Made by a program: the position numbers and the translations under genes. Under the pieces are notes generated by a model. That model ran no database searches. It was not told the origin of the DNA and was given only the letters and a program-made list of their open reading frames with translations. From JBIYSM02 sp044759095 (GTDB taxonomy: Bacteria > Bacillota > Bacilli > Brevibacillales > Brevibacillaceae), in contig NZ_JBIYSM020000007.1 of NCBI RefSeq assembly GCF_044759095.2, positions 1 through 64,000 on the forward strand: 64,000 nt of DNA, read 5' to 3'. This document shows, one piece after another, positions 23,996-32,526 of the stretch (its first letter is position 1; each line of letters begins with the position of its first letter).

Positions 23996-26644
23996 TTACT
24001 TGGCAACTGCCTGGTTTTTCACCAGTTCACTCACGAGGGCCAACGCCTCCTGCAGTTTGGCCGGATCTTTGCCGCCGGCCTGTGCCATGTCGGGACGACC
24101 GCCGCCGCCGCCGCCGCAGCGTGTTGCCACTTCCTTGATGATTTTGCCGGCATGGAAGCCTTGCTCCATCAAATCCTTGGTTACACCCGCCACGAGGTTT
24201 ACCTTGTCTCCTTCAGCGGAACCGAGTACGATGATGGCGGAACCCAGCTTGTTCTTCAGTTCATCCACCATGCCGCGCAGATTGTCCATGTCGGTAGCCG
24301 ATACGCGAGCGGCGAGAACGGTGACGCCTTCCACCTGCTTCACCTGTTCGGACAGGGAAGCCGCCTCGATGTTGCCCAGTTTGGCACGCAGGGATTCGTT
24401 CTCGCGCTGTACGTCTTTCAACTGCTGCTGCAGGGCTTCCACACGAGCAGGGACTTCCTGCAGCAGAGGAGCTTTCAGTGCGTTTGCCACTTCCTTCAAG
24501 GTAGACAACTGCTGGTTCAGGTATTGGTAGGCTCCCCGGCCTGTTACCGCTTCGATCCGGCGAGTGCCGGCGCCGATGCCGCTTTCGCTGACCAACTTGA
24601 ACAGACCGATTTCCGCCGTGTTATTTACGTGGCAGCCGCCGCACAGCTCCAGGCTGTAATCTCCCACCTTGACCACGCGGACGATATCACCGTACTTCTC
24701 GCCAAACAAAGCCATCGCTCCCATTGCTTTTGCCTCTGCGATCGGTTTGTTCATGATTTCCACAGCCAGATTCGCCCACACCTTCTGGTTGACTATGGCT
24801 TCGATCTGCTCCAGTTCTTCCGGCGTCACGGCGCTGATGTGCGTGAAGTCGAAACGGAGACGATCAGGGGCTACCAAAGAACCTGCCTGGTTTACGTGTG
24901 TGCCAAGCACGTCTTTCAGGGCCTGGTGCAGCAAGTGAGTAGCCGTGTGGTTTTTCGTAATGTCGAGACGCGCTTCGCGATTTACTTCGGCACGTACTTC
25001 CTCACCAACGCGAAGCGTACCTGCTTCGACGATGACCGTATGAACGTTTTGGCCCATTGGCCCTTTTTGAACGTCGGTTACACGTGCCTTGACGGAGTCG
25101 GAGATAAGGATGCCTTCGTCGTTGATCTGACCGCCGCTTTCCGCATAGAACGGCGTGCGGTTCAGCACAACTTGAACGGTTTGACCTTCTTCCGCCTCGT
25201 TTACCAGTTGGTTGTCGGCGACGATCGCCTCCACCTTTCCAGTCGCTACCAATTCAGTATATCCAACAAATTCGCTCGTAACCGTCAAATCGCTCAAAGG
25301 ACCGCCCTGCGTCTGCATGCTGTCCACGTCCTGACGCGCGGCGCGGGCGCGTTCACGCTGCTCTTCCATCGCTTTATCAAAGCCATCGCGATCAATGGCG
25401 AGACCTTGTTCGCTGGCGAAGTCCTCGGTCAGATCAACCGGGAAACCGTACGTATCGTACATTTTAAACACATCTTGACCGGTGAGTCGGTCCTTCCCTT
25501 CCGCTTTTGCTACCTTGACCATGTCGGAGAGAATGGCCAGACCTTCGTTCAGGGTCTCGTGGAAACGCTCTTCCTCGGCGCGGATTACTTTTTCGATGAA
25601 GGCGCGCTTTTCCACCACTTCCGGGTAGTAGTCGCCCATCATGGAGCCGACTGTTTCCGTCAGGGTGTAGAGGAACGGCTTCTCGATGCCCAGCTTTTTC
25701 CCCATTCGAACGGCGCGACGGAGCAGACGGCGGATGACGTAGCCTCTTCCCTCGTTGGAAGGCAGGGCGCCGTCACCGATGGCAAACACGACGGTACGTG
25801 CGTGGTCGGCGATTACTTTCAACGCCACATCCGTTTCAGGGCTTTGCTTGTAGGCCACACCGGAAATTCTGCTGGTCGCTTCAATCAGCGGGAACAGCAG
25901 GTCGGTTTCAAAGTTGTTGTCCTTCTCCTGAATGATGGAGGCCATCCGCTCCAGGCCCATGCCGGTATCGATGTTTTTCTTGGGGAGCGGCGTGTAGGAG
26001 CCGTCCGGGTTGTGGTTAAACTGGGAAAACACCAGGTTCCATACCTCGAGGTAGCGCTCGTTCTCACCGCCCGGGTACAGCTCCGGATCGTTCGGATCGT
26101 TGCCGAAGCGCTCGCCGCGGTCGTAGAAGATCTCGGTATTGGGACCGCTTGGGCCTTCCCCGATGTCCCAGAAGTTGCCTTCCAGGCGTATGATGCGCTC
26201 TTTCGGAATGCCCACTTTTTTGTGCCAGATTTCAAATGCTTCTTCGTCTTCCGGGTGGATGGTCACGGAAAGCTTTTCCGGATCAAAGCCGATCCATTCC
26301 GGGCTCGTAAGGAATTCCCACGCCCATGTGATGGACTCTTCCTTGAAGTAGTCGCCGATGGAGAAGTTCCCCAGCATCTCAAAGAAAGTGTGGTGGCGCG
26401 CGGTGCGGCCCACGTTTTCGATATCATTGGTGCGGATCGACTTCTGCGAGTTGACGATGCGCGGATTGTCCGGCACGACACGGCCGTCGAAATACTTTTT
26501 CAACGGTGCCATCCCGCAGTTGATCCACAACAGGGACGGGTCATCATGAGGGATCAGGGGAGCGCTCGGCTCTACGTGATGTCCCTTGCTTTTAAAGAAG
26601 TCGAGATACATCTGGCGAATTTGACTGCCTGTCAGTTTCTTCAT
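23996..26644 (-). CDS. alaS: Alanine-tRNA ligase
   Basis: 882 aa from the ATG at 26644; the upstream extension in the same frame is T-box leader sequence. The class II core (FLDFFKSKGH, HTFFEMLGNFSIGDYFK, ERMASIIQ) is followed by the editing domain with NHTATHLLHQAL and CGGCHV zinc-binding residues, and the C-terminal DHHA1 domain ending near CGGGGGGRPDMAQAGG. It charges tRNA-Ala and clears mischarged Ser and Gly. Expression is controlled by the T-box in the leader. A long antisense open frame across it is a composition artefact. Confidence 0.98.
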   Translation of the reverse strand: MKKLTGSQIRQMYLDFFKSKGHHVEPSAPLIPHDDPSLLWINCGMAPLKKYFDGRVVPDNPRIVNSQKSIRTNDIENVGRTARHHTFFEMLGNFSIGDYFKEESITWAWEFLTSPEWIGFDPEKLSVTIHPEDEEAFEIWHKKVGIPKERIIRLEGNFWDIGEGPSGPNTEIFYDRGERFGNDPNDPELYPGGENERYLEVWNLVFSQFNHNPDGSYTPLPKKNIDTGMGLERMASIIQEKDNNFETDLLFPLIEATSRISGVAYKQSPETDVALKVIADHARTVVFAIGDGALPSNEGRGYVIRRLLRRAVRMGKKLGIEKPFLYTLTETVGSMMGDYYPEVVEKRAFIEKVIRAEEERFHETLNEGLAILSDMVKVAKAEGKDRLTGQDVFKMYDTYGFPVDLTEDFASEQGLAIDRDGFDKAMEEQRERARAARQDVDSMQTQGGPLSDLTVTSEFVGYTELVATGKVEAIVADNQLVNEAEEGQTVQVVLNRTPFYAESGGQINDEGILISDSVKARVTDVQKGPMGQNVHTVIVEAGTLRVGEEVRAEVNREARLDITKNHTATHLLHQALKDVLGTHVNQAGSLVAPDRLRFDFTHISAVTPEELEQIEAIVNQKVWANLAVEIMNKPIAEAKAMGAMALFGEKYGDIVRVVKVGDYSLELCGGCHVNNTAEIGLFKLVSESGIGAGTRRIEAVTGRGAYQYLNQQLSTLKEVANALKAPLLQEVPARVEALQQQLKDVQRENESLRAKLGNIEAASLSEQVKQVEGVTVLAARVSATDMDNLRGMVDELKNKLGSAIIVLGSAEGDKVNLVAGVTKDLMEQGFHAGKIIKEVATRCGGGGGGRPDMAQAGGKDPAKLQEALALVSELVKNQAVAK

Positions 26645-26659
26645 GTCTACTGCCTCCTT

Positions 26660-26968
26660 GATTTCATGGATAAATAAAAAAGCCCTCATCCCCTCAGGGA
26701 CGAGAGCTTTATCTCGCGGTACCACCCTGCTTACAGACGCACTGTCCATTTGGACGGACGCCTGTCGCTTTGTTGACGGGTAACGGTGTCTAGCCGCCGG
26801 TTTTTGCCCGGTCTTGGGAGCAGCCTTCGGTCACTCTTCTTCTGGACACCCTCTCAACCTGGGAGCGTCCTCTCTGTAGAAGGGCTGTAACCTACTCGTT
26901 CCTTCATCGATCATCTGTCAGGACATTCAATTGATCGTATTATAAATTTTTTTGCCGGGGACTGTCAA
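26660..26968 (-). promoter_or_regulatory. alaS T-box leader with its promoter
   Basis: Promoter TTGACA (26963-26968) and TATAAT (26939-26944), 18-bp spacing, overlaps the stop of the upstream gene. The T-box sequence AGGGTGGTACCGCG lies at 26715-26728, and the terminator stem ends in T6 before the gene. The probable specifier, after GAAG in the stem I loop, is GCT (alanine). Uncharged tRNA-Ala would stabilise the antiterminator and allow alaS transcription. Confidence 0.93.
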
Positions 26969-28029
26969 CTTTCATGGAGAATCAGGGCGATGCGGCTAAT
27001 CACGACCTTCAGTACGGCCAGCACAGGTACGGCCACGATCAGGCCGATGATGCCCCCAACCACTTCTCCCGCCAGCAGGGCAAAGATGATCATGAGCGGA
27101 TGCAAATGAAGGGAGCGGCCCACGATATTGGGCGATAAGATGTTGCCTTCTATAATTTGAATGACGATGTTGACGACCAGCACCAAAATCACCATTTTGG
27201 TTGAGATGGTCAACGCCACCACAACAGCCGGGGCTGCGCCAATAATCGGACCGATGTAAGGAATGACATTGGTCAGACAGACGAAAGAGGCCAATACGAA
27301 CGGATACGGCATGCCGATCCACCAGAAACCGAGGTACGCACACACGCCGACGATCAAGGCTACGATCATCTGTCCGTGTATATAGTTGCCCAACGACTCG
27401 TTCACGTCGCGCAGGACGGCAATCACTTGCTTCCGATACCGCTGCGGCACGACGGAAAGGCCGGCCTGGTGCAGCACCTTCATGTCCTTCAACAGATAAA
27501 AAGCGATAAAGGGGACCACTGCGTACGCCAGCAGCTTGCCCAACGTGCTGCGGGCGTTGTTGACCAATTCCGTAATGCTGTGCGCCAGCCGCTCCTGGGA
27601 TTGGACGATGACCCGATCGACTCCCAGCGAAATGCTGTCAGGCAAAAAGTATTTATGGTCCTCCCATTCGCTCATCCATGTGTGATACCAACCAGTCAGG
27701 CGGGGTATATCGTCGGACAGCTCCACCAGTTGGCGAGTAAAAATGGGGATAGCGTTAACCAGCCCGATGGAGATGATCAGAACGAACGACATGTAGATCA
27801 AAAGGACGGCCATCAACCGAGGCACCCTGCGTTTTTCCAGCGCCTGTACAATGGGATGGAGCAGGTAGGCAATGATCAGCCCGACGAGAAACGGCAACAT
27901 CACTTCCATCAGCAATTGTACCCCCGTCTTGATGACGGGGCGCAGCCACCAGAGCAGATTCGCGATGACCAACAGCAGAATAACCGAAACGGATACGACA
28001 AAAAATCGACTGCGGCGGAAGTCTTCCAC
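26965..28029 (-). CDS. AI-2E family transporter (YrrI)
   Basis: 354 aa from a GTG behind GGGGGGAG. About seven to eight membrane helices include the family segments PFLVGLIIAYLLHPIVQALEKR, VVPFIAFYLLKDM and TNVIPYIGPIIGAAPA. Members export diverse small molecules or ions (TqsA, Na+/H+ antiporters); the substrate here is unknown. The same neighbour is found upstream of alaS in B. subtilis (yrrI). Its end carries the alaS -35 box. Confidence 0.88.
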   Translation of the reverse strand: MEDFRRSRFFVVSVSVILLLVIANLLWWLRPVIKTGVQLLMEVMLPFLVGLIIAYLLHPIVQALEKRRVPRLMAVLLIYMSFVLIISIGLVNAIPIFTRQLVELSDDIPRLTGWYHTWMSEWEDHKYFLPDSISLGVDRVIVQSQERLAHSITELVNNARSTLGKLLAYAVVPFIAFYLLKDMKVLHQAGLSVVPQRYRKQVIAVLRDVNESLGNYIHGQMIVALIVGVCAYLGFWWIGMPYPFVLASFVCLTNVIPYIGPIIGAAPAVVVALTISTKMVILVLVVNIVIQIIEGNILSPNIVGRSLHLHPLMIIFALLAGEVVGGIIGLIVAVPVLAVLKVVISRIALILHES

Positions 28030-28095
28030 GCTACTCCCCCCTACCTTTCTTCGTACTTTTTAGCGTGTGCATTCCGCACGCTTATCATGTACGGG

Positions 28096-28290
28096 TTGAC
28101 ACCTTTCTTTCACTGGCTTAGTATAGTAATACAAGATCATATTCTCCAAAGGGGAGTAGCTTTTTCGCAGCAAAGTCGTCATTCCGGGAGAAATCCCCGG
28201 CTTTGTTGGCAACGTTACGTTGTAAGCAAGACCTTTGCCTGTCCGGTAAAGGTCTTTTTCTGTTTGAACGGCCTTTACCGGTTTGGTAAG
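28096..28290 (+). promoter_or_regulatory. yybP-ykoY manganese riboswitch with promoter, upstream of a TerC gene
   Basis: Promoter TTGACA (28096-28101) and TAGTAT after 17 bp. The aptamer begins with AAAGGGGAGTAGC (28148-28160) and closes with GCAAGACCTTTGCC (28226-28239), both hallmarks of the Mn2+-sensing yybP-ykoY class. The 3' strand also forms an intrinsic terminator, GACCTTTGCC/GGTAAAGGTC with T5 (28230-28259). A second hairpin, ACGGCCTTTACC/GGTAAGGGTCGT with T-rich tail, follows directly (28268-28300). Mn2+ binding would prevent the first terminator. Confidence 0.9.
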
Positions 28291-28349
28291 GGTCGTTTTG
28301 TTTTTCTTGAGACAAACTATCATGAGAAAAGAAGGAGGATGGAGAAAAC

Positions 28350-29042
28350 ATGGAAATGATTTTTACACCGGAATTTTGGTCCGGACTACTCGCCATCATT
28401 GTGATTGATCTTGTATTGGCCGGAGACAACGCCATTGTCATCGGGATGGCAGCACGCAACCTGCCTGCCCATCAGCAGAAAAAAGCAATCTTTTGGGGAA
28501 CCGTTGGAGCCGTTGTCATACGGGCCCTGGCTACACTGGCAGTCGTGTGGCTGCTGAAAATCCCGGGTCTGCTCCTCGTCGGAGGCCTGATGCTGATCTG
28601 GATTGCGTTTAAGCTTTTGTCAGAGGAAAGTGACCACGAATCGATCAAAGCCGGCGGAAGCTTGTGGGCAGCCATTCGGACGATCATCGTCGCTGATGCG
28701 GTGATGGGACTGGACAATGTGATAGCAGTAGCCGGCGCAGCACACGGCAGCTTTCTCCTGGTCGTCATCGGTCTTTTGATCAGCGTACCGATTATGGTAT
28801 GGGGCAGCACACTCGTCCTGAAAATCATGGAGCGCTACCCTGTGGTCATTTATTTTGGGGCTGGTGTTCTTGCGTATACGGCAGGCAGCATGATCACGCA
28901 TGAAAAGTTGATCAGCAGTTTCTTTGATGCCAATCCGGTATTCAAATGGATTGTTGTCGCGATTATCGTCATCGGTGTAATCGTGCTGGGACGAATGAAA
29001 AACCGGCAGCAAAAGCGGATGATGGAACAACCGGAGTCTTAA
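28350..29042 (+). CDS. TerC family membrane protein, probable manganese exporter (YjbE/YkoY-like)
   Basis: 230 aa with about seven membrane helices. The family motifs are IDLVLAGDNAIVIGMAA in helix 1 and DAVMGLDNVIAVAGAA in helix 5, whose aspartates and asparagines likely bind metal. AGAAGGAGG precedes the ATG. TerC members under yybP-ykoY control in B. subtilis (YkoY, YceF) metallate exported proteins or export Mn2+. The upstream riboswitch strongly supports Mn2+ as the signal here. Confidence 0.9.
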   Translation: MEMIFTPEFWSGLLAIIVIDLVLAGDNAIVIGMAARNLPAHQQKKAIFWGTVGAVVIRALATLAVVWLLKIPGLLLVGGLMLIWIAFKLLSEESDHESIKAGGSLWAAIRTIIVADAVMGLDNVIAVAGAAHGSFLLVVIGLLISVPIMVWGSTLVLKIMERYPVVIYFGAGVLAYTAGSMITHEKLISSFFDANPVFKWIVVAIIVIGVIVLGRMKNRQQKRMMEQPES

Positions 29043-29070
29043 CTCGTGCGGGTCCCTTAACAGCCAAAGC

Positions 29071-29099
29071 AAAACGCCCGATTTGTCATCGGGCGTTTT
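29071..29099. terminator. Bidirectional terminator after terC
   Basis: A 12-bp perfect stem AAAACGCCCGAT/ATCGGGCGTTTT, shared with the convergent small gene. Confidence 0.92.
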
Positions 29100-29111
29100 G
29101 CGTTGAATCCG

Positions 29112-29297
29112 TTAACGGGCAACGGCGCGGATCAGCTTGCGGCTGATGTTTGCCCATCTTCTGATGTCACGGAGGGAGAAGGGCAAGCGATTGAGGTTCA
29201 GCGCGAACCGGTTGCGGCGGCGCGGAATGAGCAGATACCCCACCGCTGCAAGTATGCCGCTTGTCGCAATGAGGCCTAACAGGTTGCGTCCGACCAT
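29112..29297 (-). CDS. Small hypothetical membrane protein, YrzQ/DUF3918-like
   Basis: 61 aa: one membrane helix (GLIATSGILAAVGYLLI) and a very basic tail (PRRRNRFALNLNRL). Position near yrrD and recD2 and the layout resemble the B. subtilis yrzQ/yrzR small genes, but the family call is tentative. Confidence 0.6.
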   Translation of the reverse strand: MVGRNLLGLIATSGILAAVGYLLIPRRRNRFALNLNRLPFSLRDIRRWANISRKLIRAVAR

Positions 29298-29324
29298 TCG
29301 ATTGACACCTCCGGGCTGTTTTGA

Positions 29325-29531
29325 CTACATGTTCAACTGTGTTGGAACGGCCTGATCCTCGATAAAGAGATCGTTGAGCGAATGCAGAGAACCGTCTTCT
29401 TCGACCTGGTATACAGAAGAAATTTGATCGCCGGCAACGCTCATTTCAATAAAGCAGTTCCAACAGTAATACTGATTGGTTCCAATTTTTCCGATGTCTT
29501 TTGAACTGCAATTCGGGCATATGACACGCAT
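29325..29531 (-). CDS. Small zinc-ribbon protein
   Basis: 68 aa from the ATG at 29531 with GGAGG 8 bases upstream. It contains CPNCSSKDIGKIGTNQYYCWNC, two CxxC knuckles that should bind one zinc ion, followed by a short beta-rich tail. Located directly after the PRC-barrel gene, as yrzR is in B. subtilis. Function unknown. Confidence 0.7.
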   Translation of the reverse strand: MRVICPNCSSKDIGKIGTNQYYCWNCFIEMSVAGDQISSVYQVEEDGSLHSLNDLFIEDQAVPTQLNM

Positions 29532-29547
29532 CACGTAATCCTCCATT

Positions 29548-30045
29548 TCACGCCTGGCTACGAACCCAGTCCGGCACAATCAGGTTATCCTCCCCGATGG
29601 TGACCGACGGCGGAGCGGTCACGCGTTTGCGTCCTTCTGTGACGTCCGCCAGCCAACCGTTCGACAGTTCGTACCCTACTAGTTTCTCCCAATCTGCAGA
29701 GAAGTAAACATCTTCCAATCTGCCCAGGAGCTCGCCGGAAGCTGTTATGACCGCTTTTCCCTTTAGCTTCGTTTTACCGGTGACAATATGGACCGGGTGC
29801 AAGCCGGCGAGATGATGCAAGGACGTGATGGCGTCTTTCCCCGATACGGTGAGACAGGAATCCCCCACCGCCTGAATACTCTCGGAAGGAATATAGGAGC
29901 CAGGGTGGAACCACCCCTGTTCATTCAGCAAGACTCCCAAGACACGCCACTCTGGGTCGCAGAGAATGTCCCGGACACTGCCGATCTCTTCCCCTGTCTT
30001 CAGACAAATGATCGGCAATCCCACTACATCCAATGCTTTGCGCAT
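29548..30045 (-). CDS. yrrD: PRC-barrel domain protein (YrrD)
   Basis: 165 aa with two PRC-barrel units (LDVVGLPIICLKTGEEIGSV; KLKGKAVITASGELLGRLED). It lies next to recD2, as yrrD does in B. subtilis. Function unknown; it is smaller than, and only distantly similar to, the other PRC-barrel protein at 14568. Confidence 0.8.
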   Translation of the reverse strand: MRKALDVVGLPIICLKTGEEIGSVRDILCDPEWRVLGVLLNEQGWFHPGSYIPSESIQAVGDSCLTVSGKDAITSLHHLAGLHPVHIVTGKTKLKGKAVITASGELLGRLEDVYFSADWEKLVGYELSNGWLADVTEGRKRVTAPPSVTIGEDNLIVPDWVRSQA

Positions 30046-30119
30046 TCTGGGCTTCCTCCTTCCGCCTTTTTAGTATCTGGCGAAACGAAGGGGCACATCC
30101 TGAACAAACTGTTCCAGCA

Positions 30120-32381
30120 TCATGCTTCTTTAAGACGCGCTTCCAAATAACTGTAGCGCACACCCTCGTCATCGTTTTCCACTGCCGTGCGAAAAGCTTC
30201 CGGTTCCCCGCACATAATCAGGAATGACTTGCTGCGGGTGACACCTGTATAGACGAGCTTTCGCCGCAGCATGCGGTAGTAATTCCGCACAAACGGCATC
30301 ACCACGATGGGAAATTCGCTGCCCTGTGATTTGTGAACCGAGCAGCAGTACGCCAAGGTCAGCTGGTGATAGGAAGACCGCTTGTACACCACTTCCCGGC
30401 CGTCAAACGAGACCACCATCATCTCTTCGTTCCCTGCATTTTCATTGGGGTGAAAAATGGCGACGATCTCACCCATGTCGCCATTAAATACCTGCTCGTC
30501 GGCGTTGTTAACCAACTGCAGCACCTTGTCTCCGCTGCGAAAAGTCGTTTCTCCATAGGTAACCTCGCGCTTTTGGGGAGTCTTGGGATTAAACAAGGCC
30601 TGCAGCTCTTCGTTGAGCTGGTTGACGCCGGCAGTCCCCTTGTATACGGGGGCGAGCACCTGTACATCTTTTGCTGTATAACCTTTTTTTACGGCTCCGA
30701 GGCAAATTTGTTTCACAACTTCGATCACATCTTGTGGCGAACTTGTGAAAAATCGCCGGTCAGCAGTTGTGGCCAACAGATCAAACGGGACTTTTCCCTG
30801 CCGAATGTCATGCGCCAGGCGGATAATCGACGACTCTTCCGCCTGGCGGTAGATTTCGGTTAACTGGATGCGCTTCAAGATTCCCGATTGGATCATGTCC
30901 TGCAGCACGTTTCCTGGCCCAACCGAAGGAAGCTGATCAGGGTCACCCACCATAATCACCTGCATGTCGTCCGGCACCGCCCGAAAAAGCTGATTGGCCA
31001 GCCAGACATCCACCATCGACATCTCGTCGACGATCAGCAGCCTGCCGCGAATGGGATGCTCATTGTCGTGCTCAAATCCTTCTCCCTTCCAGCCAAGCAA
31101 GCGATGAATCGTCATCGCCGGCAGCCCGGTCGTCTCTGTCATTCGCTTGGCCGCTCGGCCTGTCGGGGCAACCAACAGGATGGGAAATGGATTCTCGTGC
31201 GGGTCGTACTGTTTTACGTCCAGGGAGATGCCATGAAGCTGGGCAAAGACGCGGCATATCCCGCGAATCACTGTCGTCTTTCCGGTTCCGGGCCCGCCTG
31301 TCAACAGCATCAAGCCCGTTGACATGGCCTGTTCAATTGCTTCCCGCTGCGTTGAGGCGTAGCTGATCCCCAGTTCTTCTTCGACGGCACCCAAGGCACG
31401 GTAAAACTCAGACGCAGGAAAAGAAGCGAAGTCGCTCCTCTCGGCAAAATGCCGCAAGCGCTTGGCCAAGCCGATTTCCGCAAAGAACAGGGACGGCAAA
31501 TAGATCCGCTCCTCGTCCCATACCACCTTCTTGTCGTGGAAGAGCCGTTCTACGGCAGCCGTAATGTCCTCCCGCAAAAACGCATGCCCGCCGCAATCGT
31601 CCAGCAGGCGAAGGGTTTTTTCACACAGTTCTTCTGCCGGCAGATACACATGCCCCTCCCCGTACGAGGACTCCTGCAAAACATGGAGCGCCGCCGCCTT
31701 TACCCTCTCTTCGGAAGAAGCGGCAATTCCCGTCGCCCGGGCGATGTCGTCTGCCCGCTTAAACCCGATTCCCTGGATGTCCTCAATCAGCCGGTAGGGC
31801 TGCTGCGTCAGGATATCCAACGTCTCCAGCTTGTACGTCTGGTAAATGCGCAATGCCAGGTTGACACCGATTCCAAATTCGTACAAGAACACCATGGTTC
31901 GCTCCAGGGAACGATGTTCCAGGACGGACTCAAAAATCTGCTTGGCCCGCGCCTCGGAAATCCCCGGCACCTCCGACAAGCGTTCGGGGTGGTCGGCGAT
32001 GATCGTCAAGGCATCCACTCCCAGATGTTCGACGATGCGCTTGGCCATCTTCTTCCCAATGCCGCTGAACAGCCCGCTTGCCAGGTATCGCTCCACGCCG
32101 GCCTTCGTTTTCGGCGTCTCCCTTTCATACCGTCGGGCAGCGTATTGCTGGCCAAACTTTGGGTGAGTCTTCCATTCCCCGTAGAACGTGTACAATTCAT
32201 CCGGATGCGGGCGGGGAAAGTTTCCTACCACGATGACGTCCGATTCCTTCCACTGTTCCGTTGTTTCTTCAATGGTAAGACGGATCACACCGTACCATGT
32301 TTCTTCATTGTAAAAAATTTCTTGGGCAACATAGCCGCGTATGTACGTTTCGGCAAACAACGGGAGCGTCTGCTGCGACAC
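30120..32381 (-). CDS. recD2: RecD2 DNA helicase (YrrC)
   Basis: 753 aa. The N-terminal domain has tandem helix-hairpin-helix units (LFSGIGKKMAKRIVEHLG, LSEVPGISEARAKQIF, IEDIQGIGFKRADDIA). The superfamily 1 helicase core starts with Walker A GGPGTGKTT at 362-370, then LLIVDEMSMVD (Walker B), VGDPDQLPSVGPG, and motif VI VHKSQGSEFP near the end. RecD2 is a 5'-3' helicase acting without RecBC in replication-fork repair and mismatch repair. A 26-bp hairpin lies just upstream at 32406-32430. Confidence 0.94.
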   Translation of the reverse strand: MSQQTLPLFAETYIRGYVAQEIFYNEETWYGVIRLTIEETTEQWKESDVIVVGNFPRPHPDELYTFYGEWKTHPKFGQQYAARRYERETPKTKAGVERYLASGLFSGIGKKMAKRIVEHLGVDALTIIADHPERLSEVPGISEARAKQIFESVLEHRSLERTMVFLYEFGIGVNLALRIYQTYKLETLDILTQQPYRLIEDIQGIGFKRADDIARATGIAASSEERVKAAALHVLQESSYGEGHVYLPAEELCEKTLRLLDDCGGHAFLREDITAAVERLFHDKKVVWDEERIYLPSLFFAEIGLAKRLRHFAERSDFASFPASEFYRALGAVEEELGISYASTQREAIEQAMSTGLMLLTGGPGTGKTTVIRGICRVFAQLHGISLDVKQYDPHENPFPILLVAPTGRAAKRMTETTGLPAMTIHRLLGWKGEGFEHDNEHPIRGRLLIVDEMSMVDVWLANQLFRAVPDDMQVIMVGDPDQLPSVGPGNVLQDMIQSGILKRIQLTEIYRQAEESSIIRLAHDIRQGKVPFDLLATTADRRFFTSSPQDVIEVVKQICLGAVKKGYTAKDVQVLAPVYKGTAGVNQLNEELQALFNPKTPQKREVTYGETTFRSGDKVLQLVNNADEQVFNGDMGEIVAIFHPNENAGNEEMMVVSFDGREVVYKRSSYHQLTLAYCCSVHKSQGSEFPIVVMPFVRNYYRMLRRKLVYTGVTRSKSFLIMCGEPEAFRTAVENDDEGVRYSYLEARLKEA

Positions 32382-32405
32382 GGAAACCGCCTCCAGAAAG
32401 TACAG

Positions 32406-32430
32406 AATCCACTTTTTTACAAAGTGGATT
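32406..32430. other. Perfect inverted repeat upstream of recD2
   Basis: AATCCACTTT/AAAGTGGATT with a 5-base loop, in the 145-bp gap between iscS and recD2. No T tract follows on either strand, so it may be an operator or an mRNA stem rather than a terminator. Confidence 0.5.
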
Positions 32431-32526
32431 CAACTTAGGTGATCATGTTTGATTGTAAATCGTTTCACCTGTTCTGACAACCGTTCCGCCACTGCACCTG
32501 CGATAGGGGGGACGGCGGTCAGCTCT

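Noticed and set aside
23690..26677. A 995-codon open frame antisense to alaS
   Set aside because: It mirrors alaS in a frame where the high-GC codon pattern rarely gives stops. No ribosome site or recognisable domain was found, and alaS on the other strand is certain.
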